DNA of 18,676 nt, from the NCBI GenBank assembly GCA_013288575.1, contig JABDBO010000015.1, forward strand, positions 620-19,295, given 5' to 3'. Below, piece by piece: positions 6,204 to 13,174 of this stretch (its first letter is position 1; each line of letters begins with the position of its first letter). The position numbers and the translations under genes are program-made. Source of the DNA: Alphaproteobacteria bacterium. GTDB lineage: Bacteria > Pseudomonadota > Alphaproteobacteria > Rickettsiales > 21-14-0-20-44-7. The notes under the pieces are model-generated. The model had not been told where the DNA came from, did not search any database, and was given only the letters and a program-made list of their open reading frames with translations.

Positions 6204-7091
6204 ATGGCCAACCAAACAGAAGAACAGCAAGAGTTTGACAGAATGATTGAAAAAGCTAGGCGACAAGGTCTTTCGCCTAACGGCACAATCAACTCGGCAG
6301 TTAATACTGCTTTTTCTATGGCGCCTGCTTCTCCATATAATTTTGATCCTGACTATTTGGGCGCTAATCCCTTCGAGCAATTTGGCTCAAAGCATAATAT
6401 GCTAAGCCCATTTGTAGTTGATGGAAAAGGCGTCGATATTAGCCGAGCTTCACTTGCACTGCATGCATTAGGTGAAGCAGCATTTTTAATGGATACAAAG
6501 GGCGAGGGAAAACTCACACGTGCGGAAGTTTTAGATACTGCATTAAAGCTAAGAGATAATTTTCCGATACTTAAAGATGGATTAAATGGAGAACTCATTA
6601 ATAACGTTATCTCTTTTATTCCGGAAAAAGGAATAACTAAAGGCGAACTAGTTCAAAAAATACATGCGGTTGATTCCGCAATGATTGCCGCTGATAAAGA
6701 TCATAACGGTTATCTTGATGGCAGTGAATTAAAAGTTCACATCACGCCAAAGCTTGAAGCTGCCTATAGTAAAGCTATAAAAAAATTACAGACTGATGGA
6801 ATTAGCGGGTCTATTAGTTCAGGCCAATCCAATCCTTTTTTAGCTCAAGAAGATAGCCTAATGAAAGAAAGTGCAGCAAAAATGCCAAAAAGTCTTCGTG
6901 GTTTTGATAAAAACCATGATGGCGACATATCGCTGACTGAGTTAAGGCAAGTCTTCAAAGAAAAATTAGGACCAGCTGGTGAAGAAGCATTAAAAATGGG
7001 CGGATTGCTGGATGGAATTCCTGATGGACCATCTCCATTAAAAGGCAAACCTGCACCAACGGCTTCAAGTGGAATAGCGAAAGCTCTATAA
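6204..7091 (+). CDS. EF-hand calcium-binding protein of unknown function
   Basis: The 295-residue protein carries three 12-residue EF-hand loops. Two look fully competent: D164-E175 (DKDHNGYLDGSE) and D235-E246 (DKNHDGDISLTE), each with acidic or polar residues at positions 1, 3, 5, 9 and 12 and the central Gly. A third, D97-E108 (DTKGEGKLTRAE), is degenerate, with Lys at positions 3 and 7. There is no signal peptide or membrane segment, so it should be cytoplasmic unless exported by another route. The N-terminal 60 residues and the Gly/Ser/Pro-rich tail look disordered. The gene stands alone after a 99-base gap and ends five bases before the convergent kdsA stop, with no terminator between them. 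Calcium buffering or sensing is inferred from the loops; no enzymatic domain is seen. Confidence 0.85.
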   Translation: MANQTEEQQEFDRMIEKARRQGLSPNGTINSAVNTAFSMAPASPYNFDPDYLGANPFEQFGSKHNMLSPFVVDGKGVDISRASLALHALGEAAFLMDTKGEGKLTRAEVLDTALKLRDNFPILKDGLNGELINNVISFIPEKGITKGELVQKIHAVDSAMIAADKDHNGYLDGSELKVHITPKLEAAYSKAIKKLQTDGISGSISSGQSNPFLAQEDSLMKESAAKMPKSLRGFDKNHDGDISLTELRQVFKEKLGPAGEEALKMGGLLDGIPDGPSPLKGKPAPTASSGIAKAL

Positions 7092-7096
7092 TCTAA

Positions 7097-7930
7097 TTAC
7101 CGCTTTACGATTGCGTCGATTTCTTTGAGCTGTTTTAGCAGGCCTTCCATATCGTTTAACTTCACCATGCATGGGCCGTCTGATGGCGCGTTATCTGGGT
7201 CTTGGTGAGTTTCGGCGAATACGGCGGCGACTCCGGCAGCTACTGCAGCCCGCGATATATATGGTACCATCTCACGATTACCACCGCTTGAATTGCCCTG
7301 CCCGCCTGGTTGTTGGACGGAGTGCGTGGCGTCAATCACCACCGGCCAGCCGGTTTCAGCCATGATTGGGAGCGCGCGGATGTCGGTGACGAGTGTGTTA
7401 TAGCCAAATGAAGCACCGCGATCAGTGAGGAAGATTTTTTCGCAGCCGGTTGAGGCGATTTTTTCGGCAACGTTTTTCATATCCCAAGGTGCGAGGAATT
7501 GGCCTTTTTTGACATTCACTGCACTGCCGTGTTTTTTGGCGGCTTCGCCCGCGGCGAGAAGCAGATCAGTTTGGCGGCAAAGAAATGCGGGGATTTGGAT
7601 GACATCAACCACACTAGCAAGTTCGTCACATTGCTGGCGCTCGTGGATGTCGGTAAGCACAGGGACGTTGAATTCTTTTTTGAGGTCTTGGAAAACCGCG
7701 AGTGATTTTTCCAGCCCGAATCCGCGTTTGCCGGAAAGCGAGGTGCGGTTAGCTTTATCAAATGAGGTTTTGTAGATGAATGGGATGCCGAGCTTTTTGG
7801 TAAGCGTGACGAGTTCACCGCACATCATGAACGCATGTTCGCGAGATTCCATCTGGCATGGACCGGCGATTAGGACGAACGGAAGGCGGTTTCCAAGAGT
7901 GACATTTCCGATTTTGACGTTTTTCTGCAT
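7097..7930 (-). CDS. kdsA: 3-deoxy-8-phosphooctulonate (Kdo-8-P) synthase, metal-dependent type
   Basis: KdsA condenses phosphoenolpyruvate with arabinose-5-phosphate to give Kdo-8-phosphate for the LPS inner core. The 277-residue protein has the family signatures LPFVLIAGPCQMESREHA (16-33), KTSFDKANRTS (54-64), VLTDIHE (91-97), VINVKKGQF-type sequence (139-145) and DRGASFGY (170-177). C25 stands where E. coli KdsA has Asn, and H203, E240 and D251 occupy the other metal positions. The spacings H to E (37) and E to D (11) equal those of the Aquifex metalloenzyme, so this should be the metal-dependent class. Translation starts at the ATG at 7930; AGAAGG is about 14 bases upstream, which is rather far. 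In many Alphaproteobacteria kdsA lies directly behind pyrG. Here a gene on the opposite strand separates them. Confidence 0.95.
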   Translation of the reverse strand: MQKNVKIGNVTLGNRLPFVLIAGPCQMESREHAFMMCGELVTLTKKLGIPFIYKTSFDKANRTSLSGKRGFGLEKSLAVFQDLKKEFNVPVLTDIHERQQCDELASVVDVIQIPAFLCRQTDLLLAAGEAAKKHGSAVNVKKGQFLAPWDMKNVAEKIASTGCEKIFLTDRGASFGYNTLVTDIRALPIMAETGWPVVIDATHSVQQPGGQGNSSGGNREMVPYISRAAVAAGVAAVFAETHQDPDNAPSDGPCMVKLNDMEGLLKQLKEIDAIVKR

Positions 7931-8222
7931 TTTATACTAACTAACCTTCTGTTTTATATCATTTTAGCCTTTGCGCGAAGTGGCTTTCCAGAGCCACTTA
8001 GTGATGTTAAAAAGACTGTTTCTTACGATTTTGAGACACCTTTTGGCTTTAAATTGACGTTTATTTCTAGCCGTTATTCTAGCCTGACGTGGTGCGCAAA
8101 GTCAAATTAGGTTATATGCTTGGGTGGTGACGAATATTAACTTTTGTTAACGTTTCTCTATAAATACAATTTCTTACTTCTATCCAGAAGCTAAGATAAA
8201 AACACACGTTAACACATCGATC
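7931..8222. other. Intergenic region between kdsA and the inserted gene
   Basis: This stretch of 292 bases has no supported gene. It holds the stem-loop at 7978-7999, a pair of direct repeats TTCTAGCC (8065-8072 and 8077-8084) bracketed by TGACGT (8055-8060 and 8085-8090), and AT-rich sequence before the 8223 gene. A weak promoter candidate for the + strand is TTGTTA (8144-8149) with TACAAT (8165-8170), but its 15-base spacing is short. Confidence 0.5.
7978..7999. repeat. Perfect 8-bp stem-loop upstream of kdsA
   Basis: AAGTGGCT (7978-7985) and AGCCACTT (7992-7999) form an 8-bp stem with a six-base loop. No T-run follows on either strand, so it does not look like a terminator. The same 8-mer AGCCACTT recurs at 8769-8776 inside the last codons of pyrG. 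Confidence 0.5.
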
Positions 8223-8684
8223 ATGAAAACTATCACTGTAGTCACAATATCCATCCTTTGTCTATCATTCGCCATCGCTGCAACCGCAGCGGGGAACATG
8301 ATATACAAAGCCGCATGGTTCGGAACCGAGCCCCCTATGGGCTTGGTTGCGCCAGGAGTGTTCTTCGGGCTGCTCACACTCATCTTCGCGTGGCAGTTAT
8401 TGGGCAAACTCGGCGACGATAAGGATTGCGTAAGAAAGTCTAAACAATCTGCCGAGGCAGCAGAGATGGCAGCTGAGAGTGCCACGAGGGCAGCAGAAGG
8501 AGCCAACAAAGCTGCGGTTGAAACCCTCAAGGCAGAACTGCCCAGAGCTATTGCCAATGCGCTTGGTAGAGACCTGTCACCAGCAGTATGGGAGGCGCTG
8601 CAGAAAGCACTGCCTACCGTCGTGGCGGCACTCAAAGGAGCAATTCCAGCAGAGCCGGCGTCGGAAGGAACGGCGACATCTTAG
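8223..8684 (+). CDS. Unknown two-helix membrane protein with Ala-rich coiled coil, probably acquired
   Basis: The 153-residue protein is not recognised. It begins with a signal-like hydrophobic helix (about 4-23, ITVVTISILCLSFAIAATAA), has a second helix at about 41-60 (GLVAPGVFFGLLTLIFAWQL), then an Ala/Glu/Lys-rich coiled-coil stretch (about 72-107, with QSAEAAEMAAESATRAAEGA), and a C-terminal helical region. It is visibly more GC-rich than its neighbours, and it lies between pyrG and kdsA on the opposite strand, so it is probably an insertion. A terminator follows on the same strand, which supports this strand over the Ser/Ala-rich opposite frame (8180-8635). No clear Shine-Dalgarno precedes the ATG at 8223, so the start is uncertain; an ATG at 8299 behind GGGG is the alternative but would lose the first helix. 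Confidence 0.6.
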   Translation: MKTITVVTISILCLSFAIAATAAGNMIYKAAWFGTEPPMGLVAPGVFFGLLTLIFAWQLLGKLGDDKDCVRKSKQSAEAAEMAAESATRAAEGANKAAVETLKAELPRAIANALGRDLSPAVWEALQKALPTVVAALKGAIPAEPASEGTATS

Positions 8685-8711
8685 TAGTGGGAAAAGTGGT
8701 TGAAGTATACG

Positions 8712-8750
8712 AAGGGGGCAAGCGAGCGATCGCGGCCCCTTTCTGTTTTA
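8712..8750 (+). terminator. Probable rho-independent terminator after the 8223 gene
   Basis: AAGGGG with following GC (from 8712) pairs with GCCCCTT (ending 8741). The loop itself contains the palindrome GCGATCGC, and the tail TTCTGTTTTA follows. The T-tract is broken, so efficiency is uncertain. It ends a + strand transcript just before the convergent pyrG stop. Confidence 0.65.
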
Positions 8751-8765
8751 TGTTCTATGAAATTT

Positions 8766-10397
8766 CTAAGCCACTTTCTTAGGCTTGGCCACTTTTACTT
8801 TGCCCATGGCGGCCTTCACGAAGCTCACAAATAGCGGGTGTGGGTCAAATGGGCGGGATTTTAGTTCCGGGTGGAATTGCACGGCAACGAACCACGGGTG
8901 GTTTTTCATTTCTACTATTTCTGGCAAGCGGCCATCTGGTGAAATTCCGGAAATTGTTAATCCGGCTTTTTCTAGTTGCGGGGCGTAATTGATGTTTACT
9001 TCGTAGCGGTGGCGGTGGCGTTCGGAAATTTTGCTCGCGCCGTAAATTTCATAGGCTTTGGTGCCTTTTTTGATTTCGCATGGGTAAGCGCCCAAACGCA
9101 TTGTGCCGCCGAGGTCATCTTCTGAACCGCGTTTTTCTTTTTTACCGGCTTTTTTCCATTCGGTCATGAGGCCAACAACCGGTTCGTTGCATGGGCCGAA
9201 TTCGGTGGTCGATGCACCTTTGATTTTGGCGAGGTTGCGAGCGACTTCGATAACTGCCATTTGCATGCCGAAGCAAATGCCTAAATATGGAATTTTGTTT
9301 TCGCGGGCGTAACGCACAGCATCAATTTTGCCTTTGGCACCACGTTCGCCAAAGCCGCCGGGAACTAGGATGGCGTCAACGTTTTTGTAATCGGCAGCAG
9401 TTGCAAATTCGGCGTCTAACCATTTTACTTTTACTTTTGTGTTATTGGCAAAGCCGCCGTGGTCAAGCGCTTCGAGCAATGACTTGTATGCATCAGCCAA
9501 ATTGTATTTACCGACGATGGCAACTGTTACTTCGCCTTTGAGATTTTTGATGGTTTTGATTATGCCGTCCCAGTTTTTGAGGTCTGGTTTTTTGGCGGTG
9601 CTGATGCCGAAATATTTGAGCACGCGCGTATCGAGGCCGTATTCGTGGTAGCTGACAGGCACTTCGTAAATATTTTTAGCATCGAGCGCGGGGATAACAT
9701 CTTCTTCCGGCACGTTGCAAAATAGGGCGATTTTTTTCAATAAATCCGGTTCAATTTTGCGGTCGGCGCGGCAAAGGATCATGTTTGGTTGAATACCGAT
9801 AGAGCGGAGTTCTTTGACTGAGTGCTGGGTGGGTTTGGTTTTAAGTTCTTTGGCGCTTGGGATGTATGGAAGCAGCGTCAAATGGATGAACATGGTTTTG
9901 TCACGGCCGAGCTGGTAACCGATTTGGCGGATGGCTTCGTAAAACGGGAGGCCCTCAATGTCACCGATAGTGCCGCCGATTTCGCAGAGCATAAAATCAG
10001 TATCATCAACGTCTTTTAATATGAAGTTTTTGATGAGGTCGGTGACATGCGGGATAACTTGCACGGTGCCGCCGAGATAATCACCTTTGCGTTCTTTGGA
10101 AAGCAGTGTTGAGTAAATTTTACCAGCCGTGACGTTATCGCCTTTGCGGGCATCTACGCCGGTGAAACGTTCATAATGGCCAAGGTCAAGATCAGTTTCG
10201 GCGCCATCTTCGGTGACGAAAACTTCGCCATGCTGGATTGGCGACATAGTGCCTGGGTCAATGTTGAGATATGGATCAAGCTTGCGTAACCTGGTGCGGT
10301 AACCGCGTGCTTGTAAAACTGCGGCCAAACTGGCTGCTGCCAAGCCTTTGCCTAAAGATGAGGCCACTCCGCCCGTTATGAAAATATATCTGGTCAT
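8766..10397 (-). CDS. pyrG: CTP synthase (glutamine hydrolysing)
   Basis: PyrG aminates UTP to CTP using ATP and glutamine. With the start at the ATG at 10397 the protein has 543 residues, close to E. coli (545), and begins with the canonical TRYIFITGGVASSLGKG containing the P-loop. Also present are the acidic EIGGTIGDIE, LKTKPTQHSVKELRSIGI, and the class I glutaminase domain with nucleophile C375 (YLGICFGMQ), HRHRYEVN, and H509/E511 in AVQFHPELKSRPFDPHP. The reading frame continues upstream to a TTG at 10433, but those 12 codons are not conserved in the family. There is no Shine-Dalgarno before the ATG. The gene follows the ankyrin gene on the same strand after 48 bases. Its last codons contain the 8-mer that recurs upstream of kdsA. 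Confidence 0.96.
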   Translation of the reverse strand: MTRYIFITGGVASSLGKGLAAASLAAVLQARGYRTRLRKLDPYLNIDPGTMSPIQHGEVFVTEDGAETDLDLGHYERFTGVDARKGDNVTAGKIYSTLLSKERKGDYLGGTVQVIPHVTDLIKNFILKDVDDTDFMLCEIGGTIGDIEGLPFYEAIRQIGYQLGRDKTMFIHLTLLPYIPSAKELKTKPTQHSVKELRSIGIQPNMILCRADRKIEPDLLKKIALFCNVPEEDVIPALDAKNIYEVPVSYHEYGLDTRVLKYFGISTAKKPDLKNWDGIIKTIKNLKGEVTVAIVGKYNLADAYKSLLEALDHGGFANNTKVKVKWLDAEFATAADYKNVDAILVPGGFGERGAKGKIDAVRYARENKIPYLGICFGMQMAVIEVARNLAKIKGASTTEFGPCNEPVVGLMTEWKKAGKKEKRGSEDDLGGTMRLGAYPCEIKKGTKAYEIYGASKISERHRHRYEVNINYAPQLEKAGLTISGISPDGRLPEIVEMKNHPWFVAVQFHPELKSRPFDPHPLFVSFVKAAMGKVKVAKPKKVA

Positions 10398-10408
10398 TAC
10401 GGGAGACC

Positions 10409-10438
10409 AATCTAAACCAAGTGATGCGGCCAATGCAA
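10409..10438 (-). promoter_or_regulatory. Possible pyrG promoter
   Basis: On the - strand TTGCAT (10438-10433) is followed after 18 bases by TAGATT (10414-10409), and the ATG at 10397 comes 11 bases later. This would give a leader of about five bases, which fits the missing Shine-Dalgarno. The match is weaker than for the other promoters listed. Confidence 0.4.
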
Positions 10439-10445
10439 GGGTTAA

Positions 10446-11756
10446 TTAAGTTTTTTGCACAGCCTGCCCTTGGGCTATATCAACCGGCAAACCTTTTGCA
10501 GTATAACTTGCTTGCTGCACAGGCTGGCCATAGCTTGCGATGAGTGTATTGGCAGATGCTAGGTCAAACGTCGGACGAGCAGACTTACTAGCGGATGGAC
10601 TTGTGCCAGTTTCTGCTTCTTGCTTTTTGAATTCAGATCTCATCAGTTCTAGATATTTTAAATCTTTGCCTGGGTCTTTTTCATACAAACTAATATCTTC
10701 AGGAATAATCTTACCACCGGCTGCACGTAATGCATCAGAGATTTCTGGATTATCGAGCATTGCCGCACGTAATGTTAAATGGCCCTCACGATGCAAATTG
10801 ACAGTATTTTTAACATTCGGATCATTCAACAACAATTTTAATGCATCAACCTGCTGATAATTTACCGCTGCGCGTAATGGTGTTAATTGGCTTTTGCCGC
10901 CTGAAGCATAATCAACACCTTGCTCATTCAAAAGCTTCATGGTGGCAACATCACCACGGGACGCTGCATAAGTCATTAGTGTGAAATCATCATTCTTATT
11001 CGGCTTATTATCATCAGGATTTACATAAGCGCTCGCATTTAAATCAACCCCTTTATCTTTACACTGTTTAAGAGCAGTGAGGATTTTATCATTTCGGTCA
11101 CTACCTTTTTCATCAATAGCAGAAAACACTTGAGATAAGTCACGCTGCTGTTCAAGCAAAGCTGGGAATTGTTTTATTCGGGCAATTTCTTTTTCACGAT
11201 CTTCCTGCCTTGCATAGGCATCGAATTCAGAATAGTCATAATTTTTAACGTAATCTTTTGCAGCTTGGATATCTTTATCAGTAATTGTTGCACCGTTGGC
11301 GAGCATATATGCGGCTAAACTTCCCGGTTCTGTTAAACCAGCCATAATAGCCCCTTCACTAACACCAGAAGACTCTAGCTGGCTCATAACCGGCGTAAGA
11401 CCCTTCTTATCTCTCATATTAATAGCTTTCTCACCCTCAGCGCTATTTAGAATTTCGTCTATTACATTTTTGGTCATCGCAAAATGCAGCAAATTTTGCC
11501 CATCAGTATCAGCATGATCATATTTTAATTTTGTAATAGCGGATAGTTTGTGCATGCCTTCTACATCGCTGTTTGCACCTAAAATAATCATCAAATCAAA
11601 AGCATCAATATTGTGCTTCTTTGTTGCTGTTTTTAGATTTTTCAAAAAGCTTTGGCTATCAGGGTTGCTATGAAAATTTTGCAGTAGTTTATCTACTACC
11701 TTCTGTTCTTCCTCGCTAAGACCCCTACTATGTTTACTTTCTTTATTGTCAGCCAT
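10446..11756 (-). CDS. Ankyrin-repeat protein, partner gene of the lysozyme
   Basis: The 436-residue protein contains degenerate ankyrin repeats. The clearest are around 85-117 (DGQNLLHFAM...INMRDKKGLTPV), 118-156 (ending AAYMLANGATI), 257-287 (DDFTLMTYAASRGDVATMKL, then LNEQGVD), 291-323 (LTPLRAAVNYQQVDALKLLL) and 327-349 (LTLRAAMLDNPEISDALRAAG). A charged helical spacer (about 160-215) separates two repeat groups, and the last 60 residues are Ser/Ala/Gln-rich and probably disordered. No signal peptide or membrane helix is seen, so it is predicted cytoplasmic. AAGGAAA precedes the ATG at 11756, and the gene starts eight bases after the stop of the lysozyme gene, so they form one transcription unit. 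Ankyrin proteins bind other proteins; binding and restraining the lysozyme is an inference from gene order. Confidence 0.85.
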   Translation of the reverse strand: MADNKESKHSRGLSEEEQKVVDKLLQNFHSNPDSQSFLKNLKTATKKHNIDAFDLMIILGANSDVEGMHKLSAITKLKYDHADTDGQNLLHFAMTKNVIDEILNSAEGEKAINMRDKKGLTPVMSQLESSGVSEGAIMAGLTEPGSLAAYMLANGATITDKDIQAAKDYVKNYDYSEFDAYARQEDREKEIARIKQFPALLEQQRDLSQVFSAIDEKGSDRNDKILTALKQCKDKGVDLNASAYVNPDDNKPNKNDDFTLMTYAASRGDVATMKLLNEQGVDYASGGKSQLTPLRAAVNYQQVDALKLLLNDPNVKNTVNLHREGHLTLRAAMLDNPEISDALRAAGGKIIPEDISLYEKDPGKDLKYLELMRSEFKKQEAETGTSPSASKSARPTFDLASANTLIASYGQPVQQASYTAKGLPVDIAQGQAVQKT

Positions 11757-11764
11757 AAATTTCC

Positions 11765-13042
11765 TTATCTATTAAACTCATTAAATGATTTTTTAGGCCC
11801 GGGCCCGGGCCCGGGCCCGGGAGGAGCATTGAAACCTGGGTGCGGATGCGTGGTGTTTTGAGATAATCTTTTATCATGATCACCGGTTGGCGTTTTGCTG
11901 GCGGTTTCTTCTTTATGTACAGAGGGTTTTTTAGGGTGTTCTGGTTTAGGCAGTTTTGCTTCCGATAGTTTTTTATCATTATCTTTCGTACTATCCAACC
12001 ACATTTGGCGAGCTTTTTCTTCTGCACTAGAGTTTGGCTTTTTAGGATGTTCTGGTTCTGGTGTCGGCTTTGGCTTTATCGCTGCTATGGCTTTTGGCAA
12101 ATCAGCCGGTTTTGTATGTTCAGTTGGTATAACAGGTGGCGGTGTGGTTAAATAATGCGTGCGTGATAATGGTGATGGAATAGTGTTCAAGGATGCTGAA
12201 ATGTCTACCGCATTGCCCTTGCTATCAACAGTTTCCACTTTGGCGATACCTTGCAATATCTGGCCTATCTCGTGTGGAGAAATATCGCTTTTCACTAGCC
12301 TATCAAGCAGATTATAATAAGTAAATGATTCGCGGATCGCGCCTTCGGTATCTCCTGAAATAAATTTACCCTCATTGTCGCGGCGGCGGTGCAAACCTTC
12401 AGAATATTTATATCCCTTCGTTTTTGGATCTTTATATTTATCATATTTTTGAAGATTTGCGTTTATTGCGTCAACATCACAATTATCGATAGCTGCAGAA
12501 AGATCATCGCCAAAATTACCGGCGTTAAAAGAAAGCGAAGTTAATATACCTTGAGATGTTTTAGAAAGCCCATTCCAACGATCTTTATAGCGCGTTCCAA
12601 GAAGAGTGGATTTATCAACAATATCATTATGCAGATTATTAAATGCCGTTTTTAAATCAACGTTACTAGCAATATCCCCAGTTTGGCCAAAGCCAATTGT
12701 ATTTACCCCGGCCTGACATTTATATGGGCTTAAATGCAAGCCCTCATAATTGCCAACAAACCATGAAAGCGGAGTAACCCCATAATTGTTTGGAGTAGCG
12801 GTTGGCGACATATCTAAATTCGGATTTATTTTCAGCTTAAAATAACCATCAAATGCATTGTTATGAACATGTTTTATTATGACAATATCAGCGGGCGGCA
12901 AAGGTTCTGGCGATGGCTTTGGTTCAGGTATTGGTGTTGGCGTTGCTTGCGCAGCTGGAGGAATCACGGGCGCAGGTGTTGGTGCTGGAGGGTTTTTAGG
13001 CCCACCATTCCAGTAATTTTTTATATCGTCTAACAACCCCAT
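11765..13042 (-). CDS. GH24-type lysozyme (muramidase) with Pro-rich N- and C-terminal tails
   Basis: The central domain (about residues 88-260) is a phage-type lysozyme that should cleave peptidoglycan between MurNAc and GlcNAc. The catalytic pattern E-8-C-5-T of P21-like endolysins is present as E100, C109 and T115 (VGNYEGLHLSPYKC, then QAGVNTIGFGQTG). Supporting GH24 marks are ILTSLSFNAGNFG (166-178) and GLHRRRDNE (216-224). A Pro/Ala/Thr-rich segment (15-50) precedes the domain, and a long Pro/Lys-rich tail (300-425) follows, with two imperfect copies of a unit of about 35 residues (PEHPKKP...DxDKxLS at 330-360 and 367-394) and a Pro-Gly run. No signal peptide, SAR helix or lipobox is visible, so export must use another route or lysis, or the enzyme stays inside. 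It is co-transcribed with an ankyrin protein. No phage structural genes are nearby. Confidence 0.88.
   Translation of the reverse strand: MGLLDDIKNYWNGGPKNPPAPTPAPVIPPAAQATPTPIPEPKPSPEPLPPADIVIIKHVHNNAFDGYFKLKINPNLDMSPTATPNNYGVTPLSWFVGNYEGLHLSPYKCQAGVNTIGFGQTGDIASNVDLKTAFNNLHNDIVDKSTLLGTRYKDRWNGLSKTSQGILTSLSFNAGNFGDDLSAAIDNCDVDAINANLQKYDKYKDPKTKGYKYSEGLHRRRDNEGKFISGDTEGAIRESFTYYNLLDRLVKSDISPHEIGQILQGIAKVETVDSKGNAVDISASLNTIPSPLSRTHYLTTPPPVIPTEHTKPADLPKAIAAIKPKPTPEPEHPKKPNSSAEEKARQMWLDSTKDNDKKLSEAKLPKPEHPKKPSVHKEETASKTPTGDHDKRLSQNTTHPHPGFNAPPGPGPGPGPKKSFNEFNR
11796..11821. repeat. GGGCCC hexanucleotide tandem repeat inside the lysozyme gene
   Basis: Just over four copies of the self-complementary hexamer GGGCCC run without interruption over 26 bases. 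On the - strand they encode the Pro-Gly alternation (residues about 408-416) at the end of the lysozyme. Because the unit is six bases, copy-number change would keep the reading frame. The transcript could fold into a very stable hairpin about 40 bases before the ankyrin start codon. Confidence 0.9.
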
Positions 13043-13064
13043 AATTCATTAACTATAATGAATT
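13043..13064. promoter_or_regulatory. 22-bp palindrome at the lysozyme start (operator candidate)
   Basis: AATTCATTA (13043-13051) and TAATGAATT (13056-13064) are perfect 9-bp arms around a four-base centre, touching the lysozyme ATG at 13042. Within it, on the - strand, lies TATAGT (13057-13052), a plausible -10 box with TTGTTC 16 bases upstream. The 9-mer ATTAACTAT (13048-13056) inside it recurs in the second palindrome at 13150-13171. Confidence 0.6.
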
Positions 13065-13145
13065 TATGTTAAGGAACAATGACAAGAGTGATTTTTTATA
13101 AAAATGCCGTTATAACAATGGTTTAATTGCCACAGCTACAAAGGC

Positions 13146-13174
13146 TTGAATAGTTAATCTAAATTAACTATATT
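13146..13174 (+). promoter_or_regulatory. Sigma-70 promoter of the 13181 gene, predicted leaderless
   Basis: TTGAAT (13146-13151), 17 bases, TATATT (13169-13174), six bases, then ATG at 13181. Same geometry as the promoters at 2281 and 4695. No Shine-Dalgarno precedes the ATG. Confidence 0.65.
13150..13171. promoter_or_regulatory. 22-bp palindrome in the promoter spacer of the 13181 gene (operator candidate)
   Basis: ATAGTTAAT (13150-13158) and ATTAACTAT (13163-13171) are perfect 9-bp arms with a four-base centre. The palindrome fills the space between the -35 and -10 boxes of the 13181 gene, a classic repressor position. Confidence 0.6.

Noticed and set aside
8180..8635. Open frame of 151 residues on the - strand opposite the 8223 gene
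   Set aside because: Its Ser/Ala-rich low-complexity product is what the complement of an Ala-rich coiled coil gives, and the + strand gene has two clean membrane helices and a terminator in its own direction. It cannot be fully excluded.
10398..10433. Upstream TTG start for pyrG adding 12 residues
   Set aside because: CTP synthases begin at the TRYIFITGG segment; the added residues are unconserved, and the candidate -35/-10 boxes fall in this stretch.
11796..11821. GGGCCC array as a CRISPR or mobile-element end
   Set aside because: It is a simple hexamer repeat in frame within a coding sequence, with no spacers, no long direct repeats and no transposase nearby.
11749..12027. 92-residue frame overlapping the lysozyme tail and the ankyrin start
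   Set aside because: A shifted reading of the Pro-rich tail and the GGGCCC repeat; it competes with two supported genes and has no motif.
11765..13042. Lysozyme as part of a prophage lysis cassette
   Set aside because: No holin, spanin, integrase or structural phage genes are seen; neighbours are housekeeping genes and an ankyrin protein, and the long Pro-rich tails are not endolysin-like.
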